IMG/VR virus record: IMGVR_UViG_3300001749_000003
Span: 27,931 to 56,534 of that record
Source: a virus
Length of the DNA: 28,604 bases
Strand: one strand, 5' to 3'
In this document: positions 6,508 to 13,450 of the stretch, piece by piece
Numbering within the stretch: position 1 is the first letter of the stretch
Layout of the letters: each line of letters starts with the position of its first letter
Notes under the pieces: model-generated
What the model saw: only the letters and a program-made list of their open reading frames with translations
What the model was told of the DNA's origin: nothing
The model's database searches: none
Translations under genes and position numbers: made by a program

Positions 6508-6956
6508 AGGATCAAACAAATAGATTAGATATTGCAATACTTATAGCTGTAAATGCACATTTAGGGCAAATGGATAAGTCAGGAAAGCCCTATATTTTAC
6601 ATCCTCTGCACTTAATGAATCAGCTAATGTATGATGCAGAGCTAGCCATAATTGGTGTGTTACATGATGTGACTGAAGACAGTTATATGACCACTAATGA
6701 CCTTAAATTATATGATTTTAGTGACAGGGTAATTTCTGCATTAATATTGTTAGAACATAAAAAGGGGCAGAGCTATGAGTCATACATTGAAGCTATATGT
6801 CAAAACAAAGATGCCATAACAGTAAAGCGCAAAGATCTTGAACACAACTCAGATATTACTAGGTTAAAGGGTATTACTAACAAAGATCTGGAAAGAACAA
6901 AGAAATACCATAAAGCATTTACAAGACTGGGTGAAGCCAGAAAGCAGTTTCTATAA
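6504..6956 (+). CDS. HD-domain hydrolase, MESH1/SpoT-like (p)ppGpp pyrophosphohydrolase candidate
   Basis: This 150-residue protein matches the hydrolase domain of RelA/SpoT-type proteins and small alarmone hydrolases. Visible elements are AHLGQMDKSGKPYILHP (H19 and H33), GVLHDVTEDS (H54-D55 and E58-D59) and VKRKDLEHNSD (D111 and N114). These are the metal-binding HD residues and the flanking motifs of the family, and the length fits a stand-alone hydrolase with no synthetase domain. The expected activity is removal of the 3'-pyrophosphate of ppGpp, which would blunt the host stringent response; some relatives act on NADPH or other nucleotides. The family match is seen in sequence and the substrate is inferred. 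It lies directly before the primase-helicase gene. Confidence 0.8.
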   Translation: MKDQTNRLDIAILIAVNAHLGQMDKSGKPYILHPLHLMNQLMYDAELAIIGVLHDVTEDSYMTTNDLKLYDFSDRVISALILLEHKKGQSYESYIEAICQNKDAITVKRKDLEHNSDITRLKGITNKDLERTKKYHKAFTRLGEARKQFL

Positions 6957-6973
6957 CAAATTAGGAGTATAAA

Positions 6974-8683
6974 GTGGGTGTATGTATAGAGAAAATCCCT
7001 TGCCCAGATTGCGGGGGCTCAGACTGCCTTCAAACTTTCTATGACGAAGAAAAAGGTACTAACTATGGTATCTGTTTTGGTGCTTGTGGTTTAGAGTTCA
7101 AAGGAGATCCCTATAGTAGTGGTGATGTTGTAAAAGCTGAGCCGAAGTCTGAAGAAGAGATCCAAGAAGAAATTACAAGTATTAAAGAGTGCACTATATT
7201 TAATCCTAAAGGTGCCTACAGAGGAATACCCTCAGACTTCTTTAGGAGCTGGGGTTGTAGGCTGCTTGTTTCTGAATATGATGGCAAGACACCCTATGCA
7301 GTAGGACTGCCTTACTCAAATATGGGTGAGTTGGTTGGTTGGAAAGCTATAACTATGAAGAAGAAGGCATTCTTTAGTATTGGTAACACAAAAGATTGTG
7401 ATCCATTTGGACTGGAAAGAGCACTAAAGCTGGGTGGTAAAAAGCTATGGATTACTGAAGGTGAATACGATGCAATTGCTTTAGATTACTGCCTAGTAGA
7501 ATCACAGAAAGATGGTAAGTTTCCAAAGAAGATGTACCCAGTTATATCCTTAACTTCTGGTGGTGGTTCTATTGCCAAAAACCTCAAGAAGATACGAAAA
7601 AGGGTTAAAAGAAAGTTTTCTGAGGTTATATTAGTCCTTGATGACGATGAAGTTGGCCAGAAAGCAGAGAAAGATGCACAAGCTATATGGCCAGAGGTAC
7701 TAGTTGTAACAAAACCAAGTGGCTGCAAAGATGCTAACGATGCTGTAAAGGCTGGCAAGCATATTGAAATGGGCAATTCTGCATACTGGGAAGCTTGTAA
7801 ACTACCAATTGAGGGTGTGATTAGTGTATCAAAAGTTCTAAAGAAGGCTGTTGAGCCCATAACTTATGGACTATCATACCCATATGAAGGATTAACAGAA
7901 CTAACTTATGGCCAAAGGTTCTCTGAAGCTGTATGTTTAGGTGCTGGTGTTGGAGTAGGTAAAACTGTCACAGCACATGAGTTTATGGCACATAATATAG
8001 TTGCACATAACATGGGCTGTTTTGCTATATTGTTAGAAGAGCAGAACCATGACACTGTAAGAAATGTTTGTTCTAAAATAGATAACACACCTTATACAGA
8101 TCCTAATGCAGATTTTGATGTTGATAAACTGATAACAACTGCCAATACTTTAGAGGATAAACTCTATATGTGGGAGTCAGACGGAGATCAATCACTAAGA
8201 TTTGATATGGACGAAATAATGTCTGCCATTAGATTTAATGTTATGGAATATGGTACTAAGTTTGTTTACCTAGATAACTTTACTAGGCTGGTAGATCATC
8301 TTGATCCGAGTTCAGCTAATGAGTTTATAAACAAGTATTCATCAGAAATAGAAAACCTAGCAGTTCAGCTTGATATTCATATAATGTGTTATTCTCACTT
8401 GAATCCACCTAAAGTTGGGCCAAGTCATGAAGAGGGAGCACCAGTATATGCATATCAGTTTACTGGTTCTAGAGGAATAATGCGCAGTTTTCCTATGCTA
8501 ATGTCATTTAGAAGAAACAAACATGCAGATGGTGAGGGTATGAGTAACAACAATTCTATAATAGGTGTTATTAAGAATAGGAAATATGGCAATGAAGGTA
8601 ATATTAAAACAACTTATATTCCCAATACTGGTAGACTAATGCAGTCTGAGTGGGAAGGTGAACTAATGAGTAAAGGGAAGTAG
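6974..8683 (+). CDS. DNA primase-helicase, T7 gp4-like
   Basis: The start is GTG 6974, eight bases after GGAG at 6963-6966. The 569-residue protein has the whole T7 gp4 layout at nearly its length (566). A zinc module lies at C10-x2-C13 and C34-x3-C38 (T7 has CX2C in the second pair). A TOPRIM primase follows with TEGEYD at 161-166 and LDDDEVG at 222-228. The hexameric helicase has Walker A GVGVGKT (K330), Walker B FVYLDNF, CYSHLNPP followed by HEEGAP, and an arginine-rich QFTGSRGIMRS segment. It unwinds the fork 5'-3' on the lagging strand and makes RNA primers for the polymerase encoded downstream. Confidence 0.93.
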   Translation: MGVCIEKIPCPDCGGSDCLQTFYDEEKGTNYGICFGACGLEFKGDPYSSGDVVKAEPKSEEEIQEEITSIKECTIFNPKGAYRGIPSDFFRSWGCRLLVSEYDGKTPYAVGLPYSNMGELVGWKAITMKKKAFFSIGNTKDCDPFGLERALKLGGKKLWITEGEYDAIALDYCLVESQKDGKFPKKMYPVISLTSGGGSIAKNLKKIRKRVKRKFSEVILVLDDDEVGQKAEKDAQAIWPEVLVVTKPSGCKDANDAVKAGKHIEMGNSAYWEACKLPIEGVISVSKVLKKAVEPITYGLSYPYEGLTELTYGQRFSEAVCLGAGVGVGKTVTAHEFMAHNIVAHNMGCFAILLEEQNHDTVRNVCSKIDNTPYTDPNADFDVDKLITTANTLEDKLYMWESDGDQSLRFDMDEIMSAIRFNVMEYGTKFVYLDNFTRLVDHLDPSSANEFINKYSSEIENLAVQLDIHIMCYSHLNPPKVGPSHEEGAPVYAYQFTGSRGIMRSFPMLMSFRRNKHADGEGMSNNNSIIGVIKNRKYGNEGNIKTTYIPNTGRLMQSEWEGELMSKGK

Positions 8684-8684
8684 T

Positions 8685-8957
8685 ATGATAAAACAAATAG
8701 ACAAAGATTTAAGTATCCTAACAAGTGCAGATGTAGAAGAGTTTGAGTTTGATGAAGAACTTGATGCCTACACAGAAGAGTTAGGGCACCTAGAATTAGA
8801 AGAACAACTAGCAGAGATACTAGACAGAGACCTAAACCTAGACACAAGGGAAACTGCTAAGTCACAAGATATATTTGATAGGTGGCAATCAGAAGAGTTT
8901 GATGAAGAAGTACATACGCCAGAAGGTGTATACTTAGGTGATAATATTTATATTTAA
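8685..8957 (+). CDS. Very acidic small hypothetical protein
   Basis: This gene encodes 90 residues, more than a third Asp or Glu (EEFEFDEELDAYTEELGHLE), starting one base after the primase-helicase stop. It has no aromatic-acid tail, zinc site or membrane span. Such strongly acidic small proteins in phage replication operons sometimes mimic DNA or bind helicases, but nothing specific supports that here. GGGAAG at the end of the upstream gene could act as ribosome binding site. It sits between the primase-helicase and the paralogous pair at 8978 and 9211. Confidence 0.6.
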   Translation: MIKQIDKDLSILTSADVEEFEFDEELDAYTEELGHLELEEQLAEILDRDLNLDTRETAKSQDIFDRWQSEEFDEEVHTPEGVYLGDNIYI

Positions 8958-8977
8958 TTAACTTTGTGGAGAATCTT

Positions 8978-9211
8978 ATGAAAGCTGAATTAGTATATGC
9001 AAGACCGTTTAAAATGCTTGATGGCTCAGATCCTGACCTTACACTTGATAGTCAGTATTTAGTAGTTAGGGCCTTTGTAGAGTGTGATACCACAATTGTA
9101 TCTATACTTGATGACGAAGATAATGAGCATCAATTTAATATAGACTCTGGTTGGTTTGATCAACATTTTGATCTTATCGGAGATCTTGAAGTAGAAAAAG
9201 GTGATGAATAA
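8978..9211 (+). CDS. Small hypothetical protein, 'DDEDN' beta module (copy 1 of a pair)
   Basis: ATG 8978 is chosen because GGAG at 8968-8971 is well spaced for it; a GTG four codons upstream (8966) overlaps that site. The 77-residue protein reads ARPFKMLDGSDPDLTLDSQY, then VSILDDEDNEHQF and FDQHFDLIG. The next gene shows the same order: phe-x-met/asn-DGS, 'L-T-x-x-x-x-Y', 'VSI-[IL]-DD', and a terminal 'F'. The pair therefore arose by duplication. The pattern suggests a small SH3-like beta barrel. A related module appears at the N-terminus of the protein at 12042. Function unknown. Confidence 0.65.
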   Translation: MKAELVYARPFKMLDGSDPDLTLDSQYLVVRAFVECDTTIVSILDDEDNEHQFNIDSGWFDQHFDLIGDLEVEKGDE

Positions 9212-9411
9212 TGGTTGCTATTACCTATGTAAAAGAGTTTTTAATGAACGATGGCAGCAAACCCTGTTTAACAATTAATGGGGTCTATGAAATCGTACAG
9301 GAAAGTGGTAATAGTGTATCTATAATTGATGATACAGGCTGTGTCCACTCATTTTACACCAATCAAGACTTCTTCAAAGAGTGTTTTACTGTGGAGTGTG
9401 AGAATGAGTAG
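9211..9411 (+). CDS. Small hypothetical protein, 'DDTG' beta module (copy 2 of a pair)
   Basis: This gene encodes 66 residues and its start overlaps the upstream stop (TAATG). It carries VKEFLMNDGSKPCLTINGVY, VSIIDDTGCVHSF and FFKECFTV, a clear paralogue of the protein at 8978. Its end overlaps the DNA polymerase start by 8 bases, so translation of the pair and the polymerase is probably coupled. A role close to the polymerase or helicase is only suggested by position. It lacks any membrane span or enzyme motif. Confidence 0.65.
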   Translation: MVAITYVKEFLMNDGSKPCLTINGVYEIVQESGNSVSIIDDTGCVHSFYTNQDFFKECFTVECENE

Positions 9412-11320
9412 ATTATACTGTTCAGATATTGAGGGTGATGGGCTGTTAGATGATATTACTAAAGTTTGGTGTGCCTCTTTCACAGAGCTAGACAACCAAA
9501 TGAAAACTGTAAGGTCGTTTAATAGGACAGACCAAGAAAGTATATCAAAAATGTTCACCAATGAAGATAATATACTAGTAATGCATAATGGTGTAGCTTT
9601 CGACAAACCTGCTATTGAGAAAATTTATAATGTAAAAGTTAAGGCAGAGATAGTAGATACATTATATTTATCTTGGTATTTGTACCCTAAAACAGTCAAA
9701 CATGGTTTGGCCGTTTGGGGAGAAGAGTTGGGCATAGCTAAGCCAGAAATTGACGATTGGGAGAACCTAACACTAGAGGAATATGTCCATAGGTGTGAAG
9801 AAGATGTACGAATACAAGTAGCTTTGTGGCGACAGATTTGGAAACACTTAATGCTTCTTTATGGTAATGAAGATCTGTGTTGGAAAGCTATTAGGCACCT
9901 AAACTTTAAGGCCAAGTGTGCTGCTTTACAGGAGAAGGCCAAATGGAAACTTAGGGTTAAGGAAGCAGAAGAAGCATTAGACTCATTTGAGGAGAAGATT
10001 TTACTAGCAACAAGCGAACTAGAAATTAATATGCCTCAAGTGCCAATATACAAAATTAAATCTAGACCAAAGAAGCCATACAAAGCAAATGGTGACTTAT
10101 CAGCAATTGGTAAGAAATGGTTAGAATTCTGTATTGATAATAAGTTAGACTTTGATGACAAAGAAGACCACAAATATATTAGTGGTTATAAAGATCCTAA
10201 TGCTGGTTCTTCTGCACAGATTAAAAGTTGGCTAGAAACACTTGGTTGGGTTCCAGAAAGCTTCAAATTTGTTCGTGATAAAGAAACTAACAAATTAAGA
10301 AAGATACCACAAGTTAAAAATCAAGACACTAACCTATTGTGTGACTCAATAACCAGACTTATATCTAAAAATCCAGAGCTAAAACACTTAGAAGATCTAT
10401 CTATTCTTAAGCATAGACATGGTGTGGTAAATGGGTTGCTTAAGAATGTAGATGAAGATGGTTTTGTGTATGCTGCAATTCAGGGATTAACAAACACATT
10501 AAGGTTTAAGCACAGAGTTTGTGTTAATTTACCCTCTGGAAGAAAGCCTTATGGTAAACTTATCCGTGGGCTGCTTATGTCCAGAAGTAATAACACTGAG
10601 TTGTGCGGTTCTGACATGTCTTCACTGGAAGATAGAACTAAGCAACACTACATGTGGGTTCATGATCCAAAATATGTTAAAGAGATGCAACAAGAGGGCT
10701 TTGATCCACATTGTGATATAGCTAAAGAAGCTTCAATCATGACAAACAGTCAAGTGTTGGAGTATAAAGCTTTCAATAAAGATGATCACACAGATCAAGA
10801 GTATGCACAACATGAAAAGCTATCACTACTAAGACATGCAGGCAAAAGTACTAACTATGCTGCAACCTATGGTGCTACTGGCCCAACATTGGCTAGAGCT
10901 GCTGGTGTAAGTGAAGATTTAGGCGATACACTTCATGCTGCATATTGGAAACGTAACTGGTCACTAACTGCTATCGCTGATGGTTGTATTGTTAAAACTT
11001 CAAGGGGTATGAGTTGGTTATGGAATCCTGTTGCACAACTATGGGTATACCTAAAGAATGATAAAGATAGGTTTAGTACTCTTAACCAGTCAACTGGTAC
11101 TTACTGTTTTGATAGATGGTTATATCATGTATTGGAAGAACGAGAGCAACTAACAGCACAGTTTCACGATGAAGGTATTTGGGAACTTAAGAAGGGTTTT
11201 AGAGACGAGATGACCAAGATCCTCAAAGGTGCCATAAACAAAGTAAATGAAGAGTTAAAGTTAAACAGGGATCTAGACTGTGATGTAGAGTTTGGAGACA
11301 ACTACTCAGAAATTCACTAA
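9404..11320 (+). CDS. DNA polymerase, family A, T7 gp5-like, with 3'-5' exonuclease domain
   Basis: ATG 9404 is chosen over an open frame that extends upstream, because GGAG lies at 9393-9396 and the exonuclease domain begins at once (CSDIEGDG). The 638-residue protein has exonuclease residues D8 and E10, the ExoII motif MHNGVAFDKP, and CEEDVR near the third acidic site. The polymerase domain has motif A SDMSSLEDR (D404), motif B R477-HAG-K481-STN-Y485 and motif C HDEG (588-591). Tyr485 matches T7 Tyr526, the position linked to ready use of dideoxynucleotides. T7 gp5 is 704 residues, so this enzyme is shorter, and a thioredoxin-binding loop is not evident. It replicates the genome with the primase-helicase at 6974. 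Confidence 0.95.
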   Translation: MSRLYCSDIEGDGLLDDITKVWCASFTELDNQMKTVRSFNRTDQESISKMFTNEDNILVMHNGVAFDKPAIEKIYNVKVKAEIVDTLYLSWYLYPKTVKHGLAVWGEELGIAKPEIDDWENLTLEEYVHRCEEDVRIQVALWRQIWKHLMLLYGNEDLCWKAIRHLNFKAKCAALQEKAKWKLRVKEAEEALDSFEEKILLATSELEINMPQVPIYKIKSRPKKPYKANGDLSAIGKKWLEFCIDNKLDFDDKEDHKYISGYKDPNAGSSAQIKSWLETLGWVPESFKFVRDKETNKLRKIPQVKNQDTNLLCDSITRLISKNPELKHLEDLSILKHRHGVVNGLLKNVDEDGFVYAAIQGLTNTLRFKHRVCVNLPSGRKPYGKLIRGLLMSRSNNTELCGSDMSSLEDRTKQHYMWVHDPKYVKEMQQEGFDPHCDIAKEASIMTNSQVLEYKAFNKDDHTDQEYAQHEKLSLLRHAGKSTNYAATYGATGPTLARAAGVSEDLGDTLHAAYWKRNWSLTAIADGCIVKTSRGMSWLWNPVAQLWVYLKNDKDRFSTLNQSTGTYCFDRWLYHVLEEREQLTAQFHDEGIWELKKGFRDEMTKILKGAINKVNEELKLNRDLDCDVEFGDNYSEIH

Positions 11321-11329
11321 GGGGTTAAT

Positions 11330-11548
11330 ATGAGCAATGATTTAGAGTTAGCACTACTAGGTAAGATCAAAACGAGAAAATACTCAGTTGATGTTAGGTA
11401 TGTTGATGGAACAAACACTATTAAGCACTACTCATGGAGTGGCGATAAAATGCCAAAACCTGCTAAGATACTTAAAGTTATTGCTTATGTTACGTTTGTG
11501 AAAGTCCCTAAATTAATATTTAATTTCATAAAAGGCCTATATGATTAG
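11330..11548 (+). CDS. Small basic hypothetical protein
   Basis: This gene encodes 72 residues starting 9 bases after the polymerase stop, behind GGGG. The first half is polar and beta-like (KYSVDVRYVDGTNTIKHYSW). The second half is basic and hydrophobic (KILKVIAYVTFVKVPKLIFN) and could lie on a membrane as an amphipathic helix. Its end overlaps the signal-peptide protein at 11541 by 8 bases. No family recognised. Confidence 0.6.
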   Translation: MSNDLELALLGKIKTRKYSVDVRYVDGTNTIKHYSWSGDKMPKPAKILKVIAYVTFVKVPKLIFNFIKGLYD

Positions 11549-11960
11549 ATTTACATGTATGTTGGCTTTAATTTGTTTTCTAACAATACCCGTAAAATCA
11601 AATGCAACATCATTAGTCTTAGGTGGCATTAGTAGGCACACAAGCAGTGGTTATTGGGTAGAGGGTGAGCTTGTTAAGTGGAATGAAACCAACAAACTAT
11701 TAGCAATTGAGCATAAAAATTTATTTGTTGGTAAAATGGAGAACAGCTATAACGAAAACACTACTTTTGCTGGCTATATTTATGACATTGATAAGACTTT
11801 TGGAGTAATGGGTTTACTTACAAATAAGTATGGGAAATCTGAATTACCTAAAATTGGTTCACTTAGGTTGGGTGGGTTCTTTACTGTAAAGTTAGGCCCA
11901 CTTTTGTTTCTTACTGTACCAAGTAGTGTGTATGTTATGGCATTCCAATTAAAGTTATAG
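11541..11960 (+). CDS. Secreted barrel-like protein with signal peptide
   Basis: This gene encodes 139 residues. A classic Sec signal peptide is visible: a basic residue, a hydrophobic core (CMLALICFLTIPV) and a likely cleavage after SNA near residue 22. The mature part alternates glycine- and aromatic-rich strands (LVLGGISRHTSSGYW, KNLFVGKMENSYNENTTFAG and FGVMGLLTNKYGK) and ends in a hydrophobic strand, FQLKL. This fits a small outer-membrane beta-barrel or periplasmic beta protein. I recall similar 'VGxxxNSY' proteins in other phages and prophages, without a settled role. A phage outer-membrane protein made during infection could block further adsorption (inference). Confidence 0.6.
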   Translation: MIRFTCMLALICFLTIPVKSNATSLVLGGISRHTSSGYWVEGELVKWNETNKLLAIEHKNLFVGKMENSYNENTTFAGYIYDIDKTFGVMGLLTNKYGKSELPKIGSLRLGGFFTVKLGPLLFLTVPSSVYVMAFQLKL

Positions 11961-12041
11961 GTACGATTATGGGCAATTTTATTAAGAAGGGCATATAAAC
12001 TTACACTAAGATTTAAAGAAATAAAGACGGAGTTGAGAAAG

Positions 12042-12602
12042 ATGAAGGTTAAAAAGATATTACTACGGGCCAAGTTTAGTGGTACGGATGTAACAATTGG
12101 TAAGGTGTACAAAATAAAAAATGATGGTGAGTTTCTTGATGATGCCGGTGATTGTAGGAATGAGGTTGATTTTGACTGGGAGTCTGTACCTACAGAACCT
12201 GAGAAAGATGTAAACCCAAAAGCTGTAAGAGGTGACGAGAAAGCACCACTACATGCTTATCCAATGTTACCAATTATTCAGCTAGGAAATGTTATGGCTG
12301 GTGGAGCACACAAGTATGGGCTATATAACTACCGAAAATCTAAAATTTCAGCTCAAACCTATATAGGTGCTATTCAAAGACACTTATTTCTGTGGGCTGA
12401 TGGGGTAGATATTGATGAAGAGTCACAACAAAGTCACTTAGCTCACGTTATGGCTTGCTGCAGTATATTACTAGATCGCCAGATAACTGGACAGTTAGTA
12501 GATGATCGTAGTAAGACTGGATTTATGCAGAATGAATTGGATAGATCAAAGAGCACTTTCAAAGATTTTAAAGATAATGTTAAGGGCTTAGGAGAAACCT
12601 AA
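12042..12602 (+). CDS. dATP/dGTP diphosphohydrolase-like protein (DUF5664 type) with N-terminal beta module
   Basis: ATG 12042 is preferred because GGAG at 12029-12032 is nine bases upstream; an in-frame TTG at 12033 would touch that site. The 186-residue protein has two parts. Residues 1-55 carry VTIGKVYKIKNDGEFLDDAG, resembling the small proteins at 8978 and 9211. Residues 65-150 carry KAPLHAYPM, then GGAHKYGLYNYRKSKI, AIQRHLFLWADGVDIDEES and HLAHVMACCSILLD, which match the phage family annotated as dATP/dGTP diphosphohydrolase N-terminal domain (DUF5664). That family is expected to act on purine deoxynucleotides. Its position before ThyX and RNR agrees with a role in the dNTP pool. Confidence 0.75.
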   Translation: MKVKKILLRAKFSGTDVTIGKVYKIKNDGEFLDDAGDCRNEVDFDWESVPTEPEKDVNPKAVRGDEKAPLHAYPMLPIIQLGNVMAGGAHKYGLYNYRKSKISAQTYIGAIQRHLFLWADGVDIDEESQQSHLAHVMACCSILLDRQITGQLVDDRSKTGFMQNELDRSKSTFKDFKDNVKGLGET

Positions 12603-13439
12603 ATGTTTAAAGCAACAATAATACAAGACAGTATAAGCAGTAAAGGGTACAGAATAACTACTATGGAGATAGAATACCCCAGATTTATTCATAGTGAGTT
12701 TATGACACACAGGGTATTTTCAAGGAATGCAGCAAGCTCAAGGGCTATACCTATTGATGTTATGATGCAACAAGTTAGAGAAAGACCTGCGATGCCAATT
12801 CACTGGGGAGCCAATAAACCTGGGATGCAGGCAGACAACCAAGTTGAAGATACTTACAAAGCAGAGCTAGCTTGGTGTAAAGCCAGCAAAAGGGCTGTTA
12901 AATCTGCAGAAAAGTTAAACAAACTTGGTCTACATAAGCAAGTTGTAAATAGGGTACTAGAACCATTTCAAACAATGAAAACAGTTGTAACTAGTACTGA
13001 TTGGTGTAACTTCTTTGAATTGCGTACACATAAAGATGCACAGCCAGAGATTCGTAGACTGGCAGGACTTATGAGTGATGCAATGATAGAGTCCTCACCA
13101 ATGGCAATTGCAGATTTAGAATGGCATGTTCCTTATGTAGGTAGATACAGAAATAATAGAGGAATAATGCACTATTATGTAACAGAAGAAGGTTTAGTAA
13201 ACCCCACAATATTAACAGCAGATGAAGCCCTAAAAGTTTCTGCCTCATGTTGTGCCCAAACTAGCTATCGTAAGAATGATCAAAGTTCAGAGAAAGCACT
13301 AAGGATTTATGACCGACTAATAAACAGTAAGCCAGTACATGCCAGTCCTTTTGAGCATCAAGCTACACCAAGTAACAACAAAGATCTATGGGGTAACTTC
13401 CAAGGGTTTAACCAATATCGCAAAGAATTAGGTTTCTAA
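12603..13439 (+). CDS. thyX: Flavin-dependent thymidylate synthase ThyX
   Basis: This 278-residue protein starts directly after the upstream stop, behind GGAG. The ThyX signature is present as THRVFSRNAASSRAIP (residues 35-50), and a second conserved block, FFELRTHKDAQPEIRRLAG, lies near 138-156. ThyX makes dTMP from dUMP using FAD, NADPH and methylene-tetrahydrofolate. The first residue of the RHRxxSxNxxSxR motif is Thr instead of Arg, as in longer ThyX variants. It is followed by class II RNR and dUTPase, so the cluster makes dNTPs, removes dUTP and methylates dUMP. Confidence 0.95.
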   Translation: MFKATIIQDSISSKGYRITTMEIEYPRFIHSEFMTHRVFSRNAASSRAIPIDVMMQQVRERPAMPIHWGANKPGMQADNQVEDTYKAELAWCKASKRAVKSAEKLNKLGLHKQVVNRVLEPFQTMKTVVTSTDWCNFFELRTHKDAQPEIRRLAGLMSDAMIESSPMAIADLEWHVPYVGRYRNNRGIMHYYVTEEGLVNPTILTADEALKVSASCCAQTSYRKNDQSSEKALRIYDRLINSKPVHASPFEHQATPSNNKDLWGNFQGFNQYRKELGF

Positions 13440-13450
13440 GGAGCAACTAA

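Noticed and set aside
9326-9403. N-terminal extension of the DNA polymerase to ATG 9326
   Set aside because: The extra 26 residues overlap the upstream gene out of frame, look non-homologous to T7 polymerase, and lack a ribosome binding site. ATG 9404 has GGAG and begins right at the exonuclease motif.
10521-10721. 66-codon open frame inside the DNA polymerase gene
   Set aside because: It lies entirely within the conserved polymerase palm in another frame and shows no ribosome binding site. The same holds for open frames at 14229 and 24267.
11968-11997. Nine-codon ORF (MGNFIKKGI) between the secreted protein and the hydrolase-like gene
   Set aside because: It is too short and has no convincing ribosome binding site or conservation evidence.
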